64,000 nt of DNA from Typhlomys cinereus (GCA_023101885.1 JALPQD010000395.1:1064001-1128000), one strand, 5' to 3'. Counted from the stretch's first letter, positions 10,171 through 21,644 are shown. Notes: generated by a model from the letters alone, not told the origin. Translations and numbers: made by a program.

Positions 10171-10769
10171 AGCCAGTGACTGAGCAATGCAGGTCTGGGA
10201 TGATAGTCAACCCACTGTTTCAAGTCAGCGCTATTAACTCTCATCAGACTCGCCTGCGGGCTTCATGGTGACTCCCTCTGGAGAGTGAGACCTGCTAACA
10301 GGTAGGTGGATCATCTACGTGCAGCTGCTGAACACAGGTGCCTCCACACACACAGCACACAGAGCATCAACTCACTTCCGGTACTTTCTGCCCTCTGTGT
10401 GTTCTGGGGCCACATTCCACCTGACTTGAGTGATGTGTCTTCTTTTTTCCTTATCCATTCATTCTTCTCCTACAAGCTCTAGCTTGGCAGTGAGCAGTGA
10501 ACAAAAGAGCCAAGAACCAGGATCCAGGGGAATGTTCCTGTCCCGCGCTTGGAGCAGTGCCGCGTGCTTGCAGAAGGCGTGGTTAAGTGAGTGAGTGCAG
10601 CCCAGGTCTGCCCTGAACTTACAGTCTGGGCAGGGCAGGAGGTGGGGGGGGGCACAGAGATCTGTGTTAAGAGAGTGATAAGCAGGCTAGGGGTACGGAA
10701 GGAGAGACCTGGAGCAAGGGCACAAGAAGCCTCAAAGCATCCAGCGACTCCACACCGAAGGTCACTGTC

Positions 10770-11165
10770 ATAGTTAAGCACAGGTGTCAACTTGACAGTT
10801 GAGGGTTTGTTTGAGCTCTAGGCACATTATTAGAGAATTAGTGGTTGAGTTAAGCCCAGAGCAAACCTGCAGGAGATTGTCTGGCTGATGGGGAAGGTTC
10901 AGATCATGGTGAGTGGGATTAAGCCTTGGAATAAAATACAGAGAGCGGATTGCGAAAATTTGCACCCTTGTGTACACTTGGCCAGACATGCTGGTCTGGA
11001 AAGTAAGGATCCTCCCTCGCTCAGGCATTACATAGAGATAGTGTGACCATTGCCCTTGGCTCTGGTGTTGGTGCGTGCTCTCCCGTCAAGCCGCACTACG
11101 AATTGTAACCGGACTATGGTAATAAAATAAACTCCTGGTTTCCTTAAGCCATTTGAGAGTGATTT
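10770..11165 (+). repeat. Unclassified rodent interspersed repeat
   Basis: Contains GTGTCAACTTGACAGTTGAG and ends AATAAAATAAACTCCTGGTT then CCTTAAGCC. It shares parts with 15520-15840 and 37440-37690 and resembles a common rodent repeat I cannot name with certainty. It lies in intron 18. Confidence 0.6.
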
Positions 11166-11250
11166 ATCAACAACCATGCAGGCTGACTGCAATAGTTACA
11201 GAGAGACCCCACATCAGTCCCCTTGCCATGCATTCTGCCCTCCTCCATAC

Positions 11251-11386
11251 CTTGCAGGTGGCCCTGGTAGATGTCCCCCCGTGGGGCTTCTCCCTGTAGA
11301 ATGTCTAGTGGTCCCCAGGGACTGCCACAGTCAGACCCCTGCAGCCAGCCCCCCATCAGCATCAGCCTGGCCTTCAGCTTGGCTGC
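11251..11386 (-). CDS. LAMC3: LAMC3 exon 18: coiled coil start
   Basis: Codes residues 1024-1068: AAKLKARLMLMGGWLQGSDC, GSPWGPLDILQGEAPRGDIY, QGHLQ. It matches human gamma-3 (TEGWLQGSDCGSPWGP). The acceptor is CCGCAG|GCAGCC and the donor is CAAG|GTATGG. Confidence 0.95.
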
Positions 11387-11850
11387 CTGCGGGGGACAAT
11401 TGGATGAGAAACTATGTGAGGTCAGAGCCTGAAGTTCTGCCGGGCTGCCCGCCCTTGGCTTCTGCCAGGTCTGCCTTTCCCAATGGATTCCTCCTCCAGT
11501 CCCACCCAGGCCTCAGTGCCAAGGATATGCCAACCCCAATAGTCTACCTTTCCTTCCCACGGAGCCCCTCTCCCCCCACTGGGCCCAGGAGGCTGAACTG
11601 ACTGTGCTTTGGAGTGGGAGAGGGACACTGAGGCTTCCCAAGGCTGCCATCAACTAATGGGGCCAGGGACGGGACCCCTGAAACACAGACTCCAGGTTCC
11701 AACTTCTGACTCGAGCACACCCACCCCCCTCAGAAGGCAGCTGGTCAGGACTCAGGGCTCCGGGAAGGAACTGGAACTCCCTGGGGGTGTGGCAAGAATG
11801 GGAAGGTGGGCAGGGCGAGGCTGGGCACGGGGCCGGTGCCGGGGCTTCAC

Positions 11851-12029
11851 CTCCTCCTTCACCAGGGAGTAGCAGGTCGGGCACTCCTGGCAGCCTGCAC
11901 CGTCCTCCGCGAGGAAGAAGTTGTCCTGGCAACGGTCGCACTTGTAGCCCACGAAGCCGGGCCGGCACACACACGTGCTATTCTCATGGCATTGCATGGA
12001 GGCGGCGCCCAGCGGGGAGCACCTACAGT
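11851..12029 (-). CDS. LAMC3: LAMC3 exon 17: last LE repeat and entry to coiled coil
   Basis: Codes residues 964-1023: CRCSPLGAASMQCHENSTCV, CRPGFVGYKCDRCQDNFFLA, CQECPTCYSLVKEE. It closes the LE array; the coiled coil (domains II/I) that zips the three laminin chains together begins after it. NST is a sequon. The acceptor is CTCCAG|ACTGTA. The donor GAGGAG|GTGAAG is weaker than average. The sum here is 3,069 bases, exactly 1,023 codons. Confidence 0.96.
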
Positions 12030-12224
12030 CTGGAGGAGTGGCAGTGGGTGCTGGGGGGCTCGAGGCCTATCCTCCCTCGCACGCCCCAGGAATCCCACGG
12101 GTAGCCTTGAAGGCAGAGTTCTTGGCGCCGCTTCTAAGAGTCAGATCGGAAGGTTGGAGTGGGTGACCAACCCGTGCTTATTTCAATGCCCCAGGGACCT
12201 AACACTGCCCAGGCACTGCTGTAC

Positions 12225-12305
12225 AAGTGGGGAAACTGAGGCTCCCAGGAGATGGGATGGGCCCGGGTGCACAGTAATGGCAACTGGTTTGAGAGCTCTA
12301 GGTCC
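12225..12305 (+). repeat. MIR fragment
   Basis: Contains the MIR-core-like GTGGGGAAACTGAGGCTCCC and a diverged TGCACAGTAATGGCAACTGG. It lies in intron 16. Confidence 0.65.
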
Positions 12306-12474
12306 CGCCAGCATGCCGCCATTCCTCACACGCATGTGTTCCGCGTTTCCACGGTAATGCTCAGGCGCCCGGCCATGTTCCTACCCCGATGCGCCTGCCT
12401 CCCCCCTGCTGCTTCTGACAAGAGGGGCCTCAGGCCCCAACCTCGGGCAGTCCACCGGGGCCCACTCTTCTCAC

Positions 12475-12617
12475 CCCGGCAGCCCTTGATGGAAAAACCA
12501 AAGAAGCCCAGCTTGCATCTGTCGCAGGCTTGGCCAGTGACCCCGGGGCGGCAGGGGCACTGCCCAGTCTCAGGGTGGCACTGGTCCTCCAGGGAGCCAA
12601 GGGGGTGACATTCACAG
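12475..12617 (-). CDS. LAMC3: LAMC3 exon 16: LE repeat
   Basis: Codes residues 916-963: CECHPLGSLEDQCHPETGQC, PCRPGVTGQACDRCKLGFFG, FSIKGCRG. The acceptor is ATTACAG|CTGTGA and the donor is CGGG|GTGAGA. A B3-type SINE in the opposite orientation begins 24 bp upstream of the acceptor (12641). Confidence 0.96.
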
Positions 12618-12640
12618 CTGTAATAAGAATCAGGTGTAAG

Positions 12641-12780
12641 GGCCGGCGAGATGATTCAGGGGGTAGAGGCGCTTGTGTGCAAACCTTGCAAGCTAGGTTC
12701 GATCCCTAGAGAGCACATGACGAAAAGAGAGACCTGACTACTTCTGAAAGTTGTCCTGTACCTCTCCACACACACACATA
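12641..12780 (+). repeat. B3-type SINE next to exon 16 acceptor
   Basis: Head AGGGCCGGCGAGATGATTCA, A-box/B-box-like GCTAGGTTCGATCCCTAGAG, then CTGAAAGTTGTCCTGTACCT. It lies 24 bp upstream of exon 16 in the transcript sense. Confidence 0.75.
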
Positions 12781-13370
12781 CACACAGCACACACACACAC
12801 AGCACAGACACACACACACACACAGAGCACAGACACACAGCACAGACACACACACACACACACAGCCGACACACACACAGCACGGACACACACACACAGC
12901 ATGGACACACACACAGCACGGACACACACACAGCACGGACACACACACAGCACGGACACACACATACAGCATGGACACACAGCATGGACACACACACAGC
13001 ACGGACACACACATACAGCATGGACACACACACACACGCACACGCACCCGACATACACACAGCACAAACACACACACAACACAGACACACACAGCACGAA
13101 CACACACACAGCACAGACACACACACAACATGGATACACACACACAACACGGACACACACACACAGCACACACAGCACAGATGCACACGCACACACACAC
13201 AGCACAGATGCACACACACAACACAGCACATGCACACACACACAGCACAGACGCACAGTATAGACACACACACAGTACAGACACACACATGCACACACAC
13301 AGCAGACAGAGGGGGACACATGCACCCGTGTGTGTACACACACAGACGCATATGCACGCCCATGCTCATG
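12763..13370. repeat. Degenerate CA-rich array
   Basis: About 600 bp of interrupted (CA)n with a recurring block of the type CAGCACGGACACACACA. It is transcribed as a GU-rich stretch in intron 15. Long open frames here are low-complexity artefacts. Confidence 0.95.
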
Positions 13371-13898
13371 CCCCCGCGCGCATGCGTACCCCTAGCCCAG
13401 TCACTCGTGCCTGCAGTAGTGTCCGAGGAAGCACAAATTACACGAGACACAGGTGAGAAAAGAGTCACAGAGACAGATCTGCTTGCAAGCCACAGAGAAG
13501 TGGGAATTCCCACAGTAAAGGTACTGAAAAGTCCTGTGTGGAAGAAACACGTTTGCCTCTCTCAGCCTTTCCCTGGCTTCTTTCACCGAGGCCTAGAGAC
13601 TCTGTCTCAGATGCTGCCCTGGCCCAAAGGGTCGCCCAGTGACAGACATCACTGAGACGTGAATCAGACTAAACTATCCGCCTGGCCAGGGAGCCAGCCC
13701 ACATGACGGCTTTTAGCCTGTCCCCTGGACTAGCAGGACCATAAACCCAACACCAAGACACGATCCCCTTGGTCCCTTCAGTGAGGGGCAAAGGGGCCTA
13801 GGACAACACTTTGCAAGCCAGTCCCCTCCCTGAGGCCCCCCGGGTGCCCTTTTCCCTTCTGGTGGGATGCCCAGGGCACCCGTGGCCTCGCCCCTTAC

Positions 13899-14052
13899 CT
13901 CTGGCAGCCCCTTCCAGGCTGGAGGTCGTAGAAGCCGGGGCTGCAGTGGCCACAGTCTCTCCCAGTGACGTGAGGCAGACAGGTGCACTGGCCAGTCGCT
14001 GGGTCGCACGGCGCCTGCTCACTGACAGAGCCCCTGGGGTTACAGCTGCAGG
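13899..14052 (-). CDS. LAMC3: LAMC3 exon 15: LE repeat
   Basis: Codes residues 865-915: CSCNPRGSVSEQAPCDPATG, QCTCLPHVTGRDCGHCSPGF, YDLQPGRGCQ. The acceptor is CAAAG|CCTGCA (AAAG rather than CAG) and the donor is CAGAG|GTAAGG. Confidence 0.96.
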
Positions 14053-14850
14053 CTTTGGGGTGGAGGGGGAGAGGAAAGAAGGCTAGGAATGTCTGCTTGA
14101 ACTTTGGGGGTATCACAGAGACTGAGAAGCTGGGGGAGCCCCAGAGGTGACTCCGACTCAGCCTAGATTCCTCAGCCCCTCTGGAAAAGGCTTCGCTGAA
14201 GGTCAGATGCAAGCCTGGCCTGTTTACTATGGCCTTGACAAGCCAGCCTAGCATGTTGGGGTGCAGGTGAACCCCTCTGGTCCCTGCAGACTGGAGATGT
14301 GGTCAGGGATCACAGGCAGAGCCCAGCACCCCATCTGGAGTCACACACTCTGCTCTTGTGGCCACCACATGGTAGCATCAGCCTTGAGATCAGAGAGGGA
14401 TTTCCTGAAGGAAACGCCACACCGCAGGGCACAAGCAGTGCCTTGTGGGAAAGAGTGGCGGGGCAAATGCTGGGCTTGAACCCAGCACAGGAGGGTGCAG
14501 GTGGACACGGGCCACGGCTCTCCAAGGGGCCCAGGGTCGAGAGCAACCCAAGGGGGTGGGCGACTGAGGGAGGACGGCCTCACCTTCCCTGTTACATGGA
14601 GGGTGTTCAGAAAGGCGCTCAGCGACCAACACAGGGGGGATAATTGTGGGATCAGAGTTATCAGATCCAAGGGCTAAATGGGACCAACCGAGCGAGTCTT
14701 CACGCTTCTTAGAGAGGCGAAGGGACCTTCCTGAGGTTGCACTGCCTGAAAGAACCACCAGCCGGTGCAGGGGATTCTTCAGCCAACCCACCTGACTCCT
14801 GAGTGAGGGCCCCACAGGCTCACTCCAAGGTCTGTGAGGTGGGTACTCAC

Positions 14851-15096
14851 GCGTGCATCTGTCTGCAGGCCTCAGGGCCAGGGCGCTGCCGTAGAAGCCC
14901 CCCTGGCAGTGTTCACAGTGGTCCCCCGTCGTGTTGTGCAAGCAGCGCAGGCAGCGGCCAGAGTGGGGGTCACAGTTGCCCACGGCATTGGGATCCACGT
15001 TCCCGCTGCACTGACACCGGCGGCAGGGCTGGGGGGCTCCGGAGAGTCCCAGCGGGTCCCCAAAGAAGCCATCCTCACAATTCTCACAGCGTCGCC
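14851..15096 (-). CDS. LAMC3: LAMC3 exon 14: LE repeats with nidogen-binding motif
   Basis: Codes residues 783-864, spanning two LE modules: RRCENCEDGFFGDPLGLSGA, NVDPNAVGNCDPHSGRC, LHNTTGDHCEHCQGGFYG. The loop NVDPNAVGNC (14972-15001) corresponds to the nidogen-binding loop NIDPNAVGNC of laminin gamma-1. The Asp, Asn and Val known to matter there are kept, so linkage to nidogen is plausible. HNTT is an N-glycosylation sequon. The acceptor is ACCCAG|GGCGAC and the donor is ACGC|GTGAGT. At 246 bases it is the longest exon of the second LE block. Confidence 0.97.
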
Positions 15097-15194
15097 CTGG
15101 GTAGAGAAGCGGCAGGTATGAGGGGTGCAGTCAGCTGCACCCACAAAAGAGACCAGGCGTGGCGAGAGGCAGAGAGTGCCCCTAGGTCAGGTGA

Positions 15195-15400
15195 CCTGCT
15201 GCTGAGTGCCAGCGTGCTGCCTGCGGGCTGTGTGGCCCTGGGCAAGCCACTGCACCTCTCTGACCTCAGGATCCTCCTCTGTTGGGGGGCTACCGAGAGA
15301 CTTTAGTGCAGGACTTCCTGCAAAGGACTTAGCGATGCACCTGGTGCATTGGGACGGCTCAGCAGGAGCAGATGGCAAATGCTGTTCATCTTTATCACCC
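15195..15400 (-). repeat. MIR element
   Basis: Antisense MIR: GTGTGGCCCTGGGCAAGCCA followed by CTGCACCTCTCTGACCTCAG. It lies in intron 13. Confidence 0.7.
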
Positions 15401-15519
15401 TCCTCCTCCTCGTCAACCATCACCAGGACCTCAACCGGCATCCTGACAGCGGCAGCTAGCTGCAGGTGCCGACTACCTCCTGAGGCTGAGCCTTTGAGCA
15501 CATATGTGTGGAATTAGTA

Positions 15520-15840
15520 CGTAAGGCAAGACTTGTGGGAGATTGTCTAATTGATGAGGAAGGATCCAGCCCTGGGGGGTGTGGGGGTCATTCCCTGGGC
15601 AGGTAGATAAATGGAGAGAGGTGGTCCAGCGCTTTGGCATAGTTGGCATTCTGACAAGAGAGAACATATGTCCCTCTGTCAGCAGTCCCGTGGATAGGGT
15701 GTGGTCAGTGCCCTCCTGGTATTGCCCCGAGCTCCCCGCCCAGATGGACCATGAGCCATAACCAGAATTATCAGCGAAATGAAACCCCTTGCTCCCCTCA
15801 GTTGCTTGGGCGTGTATTTACCAGCGACACGAAGAGACAC
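15520..15840 (+). repeat. Unclassified rodent interspersed repeat (second copy)
   Basis: Shares GGAGATTGTCTAATTGATGA, ATGGACCATGAGCCATAACC and the end TTGCTCCCCTCAGTTGCTTG with the family seen at 10770 and 37440. It lies in intron 13. Confidence 0.6.
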
Positions 15841-15859
15841 CATAGAGCTGACCACAGCC

Positions 15860-16400
15860 TTCATCACCAGCTTTTCACCCATCATCCCCATCAGCACCAT
15901 CTGCATCATTGTGGCCTTTGCCATGTCTGTCACCTTGGCTACCACCCAGATCACCATCACCTTCATCATCGCCTTCATCATCTTGCTCGGCACATCGCTA
16001 CCATCTATTTTTTTTAAAACTTTATTTAATCTGTGTGTGTCTGTGTGTGTGTCTGTGTGTGTGTGTGTGTGTGTGTATGTGTCAGAGGGCACTGTACGTC
16101 CTATGGGGGACCAGGAGGGTCTTTGGGAATCATCCTGGGTTGCATCTACCTCCTTTTGGCTTGTTCTGGGATTTCCCAGGCTCCACTCACCAGGGACAGA
16201 AGTGCAGGCCGCCGCCATTTCTGCCTGGCATTTTTAAGTGAGACCTGGAATCTGGAAGGAACAGGACCTTCTGCTTGCGAGGCAGAGTCTTAACCTATGA
16301 GCCATCTCTCCAGCTACCATCTTATCACTGTCTTCATCATCTTCATCAATGGGCTCCATCTTGTCATCTTCTTCCTTATCTTCTTCCTTTCTTCCACAGC
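15860..16400. repeat. (ATC/CAT)n-rich tract split by a SINE
   Basis: Trinucleotide-rich segments (CACCATC, TTCATCATC) at about 15860-16006 and 16313-16400 are halves of one tract, separated by the SINE at 16007-16312. Confidence 0.85.
16007..16312 (-). repeat. B2-like SINE with target-site duplication
   Basis: Antisense copy, with T-run and (TG)n at the left and the tRNA-like head CATCTCTCCA at the right. The target-site duplication is GCTACCATCT at 15997-16006 and 16313-16322. Confidence 0.92.
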
Positions 16401-16752
16401 CTCTGTTCCTTCCCTCTTGCTGTGTGTGGTTTCTGGGATCTCTGGGCTGTTCGCTTCAGACCACTGCCTGACCTCCAGGGCGGGGTCCCAGGTTGCTGCC
16501 CTGTCAGCCCCGAAAGCCACTGTGATCTCGGAGTGGACCGTGTGCGAAGTGGCATTTTTAGAGGGTGTCTTGGGAGGTCCACTCCAGACACGGATAGCAC
16601 ACAGACAAACTGGAGCAGCACCGTGTGTTGCCAGCCATTCTGGGTGACAAGATCATCATGGCTTATGTCTACACAGAACACATGTGTGGAAGGACAGGAG
16701 ATCCCAAGTGCAGCCACGATCCCCAGGGTGACCTTGGGGATGCACTTCAAGT

Positions 16753-16753
<1 letters not shown>

Positions 16754-16787
<34 letters not shown>
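16754..16787. repeat. (TG)n microsatellite
   Basis: Dinucleotide run in intron 13. Confidence 0.95.
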
Positions 16788-16788
<1 letters not shown>

Positions 16789-17931
16789 CCTCCTGGGTTC
16801 CTCCTGACGTTTTCTTGTGGCCTATCTAGATAGAGCCTGTCCTAACTACTGAAGAGCTGCTGTCGCTGTGAAGAACAGACGTGGCCCTGCGAGCTCAGCC
16901 GTCCTCCCCTCAGCAGGAAGTATTGCTGGGGCCTCGAGCTCACTGGCTGCAGACGTGGAGTCAAGAGAGGACGGTCCCCAGGACAGAAGGGGATGCAGGG
17001 GCTCAGGATGGTGGGCAGATGGCGTCTCGAATGGGCAGGGATGGGGACTGGACCTCAGTCTGCCCGACTCGGTGCAGGTGAGCTGTGCGCTACTCCCTCC
17101 CAAAGCCCCAGGAAGCAGTGTGGGTGAAGAAGGGACTGGCAGAAGACCCCAATCTGCAGGTCTCCTCAGGGTCTTCATCCTGGGCTCTCTACCAGAGCCC
17201 ATCCCTCTAGTCCTCGGACAGCGCGGAGTGGGGGGAGGGGCAGGAAACTGCTTTCACAACATTGCAGGGGGGGGGGTCACCACAGATACTGATCCCCCTT
17301 TGACAACATGATGCTTAACAGGGAAGGACGACCTGTGCTTCCTCTTATAGGGGACCCTGAAGAGTCGGAGACAGTGAACGTCAGTGAAAAGGAGCCGGGG
17401 CACGATCATAAGCCGTGGTCCAAGGGGTGCAGGGCTTCTGTTAGGAGTGATGACATAGAGCTGGAGGAAGGTGGTGACAGGGGACAGCACGTGATGCCAG
17501 CACGTTCCATGCCTCTGAATCACACACTTAAAAGGATGGCTTAGAGCGGTGAGTGTGATGTTAGACGTTTTATTGTGACAAATCGCTATGGATGCAATAT
17601 ATCAACAGCCATTTAATTATAGACTTGAAGCGGGTCGGGCCCTTGAGCGCCTGAAAGCCTATTCAGATGCTGCAGCAGGCGGACAGCAGGGGACTGTGGG
17701 TGGGTGAGGATTCTGCCGTATGTAGCACATGGAAGCCTTTTGTAAAAGCTGCAAGCTGCAAGTGTTCCAGTGTGTATGTGTGTGTGTGCACGTGTGTATG
17801 TTTATATGTTTACATGCGTAGGTGTGCATGTGTATGCATGCACACACATGCTTGGGAGTCCACATGCACATGCATAGTGTATGTATGTGTGTGCATTGGT
17901 GCACGTACTCATGTGCATATGTGTGTATGTA

Positions 17932-18140
17932 TACATGTGTGGAGAACAAAGTCCAATGGTTGGGGTCATCTGCGGTCACCCCCCCCCTTTGTTTTTTGAC
18001 AATCTCTTGCTGAATCTGGTGCTCACCGACTTGGCTAGCCCAGCTAGGGATCCCCCCTATCTCTACCTCTCCAGCACCGGGGCTTGCCACCGTGCCTAGG
18101 TTTTTGACGTTGTTGCGAGGGATCAACTTAAGGTCAAATT
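17932..18140 (-). repeat. B4-type SINE with TG-rich flank
   Basis: Antisense: GTGTGGAGAACAAAGTCCAA, then TTTTTGACAATCTCTTGCTG and GATCCCCCCTATCTCTACCT. A TG-rich stretch from 17760 precedes it. It lies in intron 13. Confidence 0.65.
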
Positions 18141-18471
18141 AAGTCTCCACCTTGACTGGGCTTCAGCACCTTCTCGGTGCTTGTGAGAAGCCCAGGTCCC
18201 TCGGCTCCAGCGAGACCCCGAGCCTGGTTCTAGGGCACAGACGTAGACCCTTTCAAAGCTCAGTGGACACGGTCAGAAACCTCATCTGCAGCAAAGTACA
18301 GTCGACTAGAGCCTTGAAGAGGGGCCTCAAGTCCCCTCCGCAGAGGACCAGCACCCCCAGGCTGGGGCCGGTGTGACCCCCCACATCCTGCACCCAGATC
18401 CCATCTGCTGGAGCCAGGGTGGGGTCAGACATCAGGCTTGGCTCCCTATGGGTGGGGGGATGACCACTCAC

Positions 18472-18660
18472 CTCTCTGGCCAGGGGGGCAGTGTGTGCAC
18501 ACCACCTCCCCGTTCTCTGGGATGGTAGTGCAGGCCGACTGTCCAGGGCACGGACAGGGCTGGCAGTCATCTGCGTGTCCCGCGAAGGGGTTGCCATAGA
18601 AACCTGGCAGGCAGCGCTCACAGGACAGACCCTCAGTGTGGTGGCCACACAGGCAGATCC
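18472..18660 (-). CDS. LAMC3: LAMC3 exon 13: LE repeat
   Basis: Codes residues 720-782: ICLCGHHTEGLSCERCLPGF, YGNPFAGHADDCQPCPCPGQ and SACTTIPENGEVVCTHCPPG. All LE cysteines are present. The acceptor is CCCTCAG|GGATCT and the donor is AGAG|GTGAGT. Confidence 0.97.
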
Positions 18661-18989
18661 CTGAGGGGCAAGACAAATCTTTCAGCTTCGTGGGAGGACC
18701 ACGAGGCATGTCCCGGCAAACCAGGCGTGGAGATCCAAGCTGGAGGTAGCAGGGTAGAAGACGAAGCGCCCAGGGCCGGAGCTGACCCCTGGGACTCACG
18801 CCCACCACTTACTGCCCATGCCTAACTCCTCATGCCTGGGGATCCTCCCCTGCGAAACGAGAGCAGCGGGATGGACCTCAAAGGGCTCCTACTGTAACCC
18901 TGCATTTAAAGGACACTGCTGCCTCACCCCTGGGCTGCCGGGAGGTGCAGCTCTGCCACCTACTGGCCGTATGGCTGTCCTGCATCTCA

Positions 18990-19205
18990 GCTTCCTCTCC
19001 AGGAGGACCAGGAGGTGAGGAGGAGAAGGAGGACGAAGAGGCAAGGAGGAGGAGGAGGACCAGATGGAGGAGGAGGAGGAGGAGGACTAGGAGGAGAGGA
19101 GGAGGAGGAGGACCAGGAGGCGAGGAAGAGGAGGAGGACGAGGAGGTGAGGAGGACGAGGAGGACGAGAAGGTCGAGGAGGAGGAGGAGGAAGAGGAGGA
19201 GGAGA
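18990..19205. repeat. (AGG)n purine-rich tract
   Basis: About 200 bp of GGAGGA units with GAC interruptions, in intron 12. It reads as pyrimidine-rich on the transcribed strand. Confidence 0.95.
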
Positions 19206-19369
19206 CCTCTGTGAATCAGTGGCCAACACAGCAGAGACCACTGTTAGATGTTAAGCAAGCTAAACAAAAAAATGGCTCAAGCAGCACCCCCCCCCCGCCT
19301 TTGTGTATGTATTTAGACAAAGAACCCTTCACAGTTCCCAGTCTATTTAGATAAGGCAGCTCCGTCCTC

Positions 19370-19545
19370 CCAAGGACAGCTCCACACCCCCTCCTGCAGC
19401 TCTACAGCCCCCCCTCCACCTGCAGCTCCATGGCTCCCCCCTGCAGCTCCACGCCCCCCCCCCGCCTGCAGCTCCATGGCCCCCCTGCAGCTCCATGCCC
19501 CCCCCCGCCTGCAGCTCCATGGCCCCCGGCTTGTCTGTAGCTTCT
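19370..19545. repeat. Imperfect GC-rich minisatellite
   Basis: Repeated CTGCAGCTCCATGGCCCCCC-type units with variable C-runs, in intron 12. Confidence 0.85.
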
Positions 19546-20878
19546 CCACAGCCCCAGTCCACTTGCAACTAAGACCAACTGGCTCCTGTCATGCTCTTGT
19601 CTCTACGATCACATGACCATGCCCAATAAGAGACCCCCAAACTAGATTTTGGCTCTCTCTGCCTCTCTGTCTGCTTTAGATTCAGCTGTGCAGCTTGCTA
19701 CATGCTGCCTGCCGGACGATAAATCTCCTTGGTACATTATGTGCTGGTTTTGGTGTGACTTTACATCCCTGATCATTCCAAAAGCCCCCCAACCTCGACA
19801 CCTCTGCTGATCACGGTCCCCGCCTGTGTCCTCTTAGGGTAGAGGGACCCCTCCTAAGGCAGGTGAGACGGGAGCTTCTAGTCAAGACGGGACCCCCATC
19901 CTGCCCGCTGGCATGTAAAGACGGAGGCTCTGCAGCTGCCCTCTCCAGGCCAGCAGCCCCTGATGACCGACCACTCAGGGCCTGGAGCACTTGGAAGGGG
20001 AGCCCCACTATGAGTACACAGAGACAGTCAAGACCCCCCCCACACACAAAGGCCCCCATCCATGGCTGAAGTCAGGAAGGAGGATGAGATTGAATCTAGG
20101 GTACACTGGCAGAGCAGGGGGTATACAGGGGTGAGTCCTGCACCCATAGGCTGGTTCCTCCTCCCAGCCACTCTGTGCATTGTCTAGACGAAGACAAGAT
20201 CAGGAGTTCTGGAGAAAATCAGTCTCATCTCGCGGGGCTCTTTCCCCTTAATAAAAGCTCAGGGAGCACCCTCTGTGGGCCGAGATCGAGAGACCTCATC
20301 TGGGCTCAACTGGTGATGTCTGAAATGGGCAAAGGAAGGGAGAGGCAGGTACAGCAGAGATCCTACCTGTTCCGGGGAGCCAGCTGGGCGAGGCCCGCGG
20401 TGTCGGGGTGGAGAGGCCCCCGTATCAATCCCTAACACCTCCTGGCATGTGACCTGGGGTGAGGTCTGTCTGTCTGCTCGGCTGCAGCTATGAGGACCTG
20501 TTGACCCGGGACACCTGGGCTGGTGGGAAGTGCAGCTCTGCCCCCTGCTGGCCATGCAGCCTCCCTGCCCCTTAAGTACTGGTTCTGGAGGATGGGACCA
20601 GAAGGGAGACCACACCCCAGGGACCCCAGCAGGGTGATGCTGAGTAGGAGACCCGCAACTGCGCTGGGTTCTGACAAGAAGGACTTCCCATCTCTACGTC
20701 TGCCAGGACAGAACCCAAGGTTGGCCCAGGTCATTGCCCCTGAGCACCGGTGGCCACACAGCTGCTGTTAGGGAGTCTGGACGTCATGCGGCCTCTACCC
20801 CAACTGTACCAGGGACTACAGCCCTGTCGCTCACGTGCTTTGTGGCCCATGAGCTGCTGGCACCTGTGTGCCCCCTAG

Positions 20879-21018
20879 ATGTCCCTTGCAGGCATCTGTG
20901 AGTCCCCCCCATGTCCCCTGCAGGCATCTGTGAGCCCCCCATGTCCCCTGCAGACATCTGTGAGCCCCCCATATCCTTTGCAGGTATCTGTGACCCCCCT
21001 AAATGTCCCCTGCAGGCA
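20879..21018. repeat. 30-bp minisatellite
   Basis: Four to five copies of a 30-bp unit (ATGTCCCCTGCAGGCATCTG plus TGAGCCCCCC), diverging toward the right end. It lies in intron 12. Confidence 0.92.
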
Positions 21019-21319
21019 CCTACTATGCTAATAACACTCCTGGCCTTTCCCCCTCACGGTACTTGCTACATGGGAGACACTTGGGTCTTTCCTGGTCCAC
21101 CCAGAGAGGAGTGGGCATGTGGATAGATGGCCATGGAGAGGCTGCCTGAAGGCCTCACTGGTCACGCACTCAGCTTGGCACAGCCTGGCACTCAGACTGC
21201 AGCCAGGACTTCCATACATGAAACCCCCAGGAGCAGGGGAGACTGCCCAGGGCCTGCACTGCCTCGGGGCCTGTGCCAGGCTGACCCCGTGACCTCAGGA
21301 AGGGGCTCCAGGGACTCAC

Positions 21320-21544
21320 CTGTGTTGGGGTCACAGGTGCCATGCTGGTTGCAGGTGCAGGGGATACAGTTGGCATAAGGACCCCCCCGTGGCGTCTCCC
21401 TTTTGAATCCTGGAGCACAGAATTCACAGAACTGTCCTGCGTACCCCTGGGGACACGAGCACGTCTCCACCCAGGAGACTGGTGGTGCAAGCCCCCTCTG
21501 GGGTCGGGCCGATGTGAGCTGGACCTCGCTCAGGACCACTTGGC
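21320..21544 (-). CDS. LAMC3: LAMC3 exon 12: end of laminin IV domain, LE repeats resume
   Basis: Codes residues 645-719. It starts QVVLSEVQLTSARPQRG, the end of the L4 domain, then resumes the LE array with CSCPQGYAGQFCEFCAPGFK, YANCIPCTCNQHGTCDPNT. The acceptor is CCACAG|GCCAAG and the donor is ACACAG|GTGAGT. Its 225 bases keep phase 1. Confidence 0.97.
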
Positions 21545-21644
21545 CTGTGGAGTGAGAAGAGAGAGGAGAGCTATGCGGCCCCCCAGAGGCCATTCTAAGC
21601 ACGCGTGAGACAGCCCGGGCACGTGAAGGTAGCTGGGAGCCCAC

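Noticed and set aside
12656..13655. Long cysteine/valine-rich and threonine/histidine-rich frames on both strands
   Set aside because: Translations of (CA)n/(TG)n repeat; no real protein. The same applies to 27230-28307, 46227-47006 and 23731-24068.
15850..16240. Plus-strand frame of 152 residues with hydrophobic Ile/Thr/Phe runs resembling membrane segments
   Set aside because: Arises from the ATC trinucleotide tract and an antisense SINE; not a gene.
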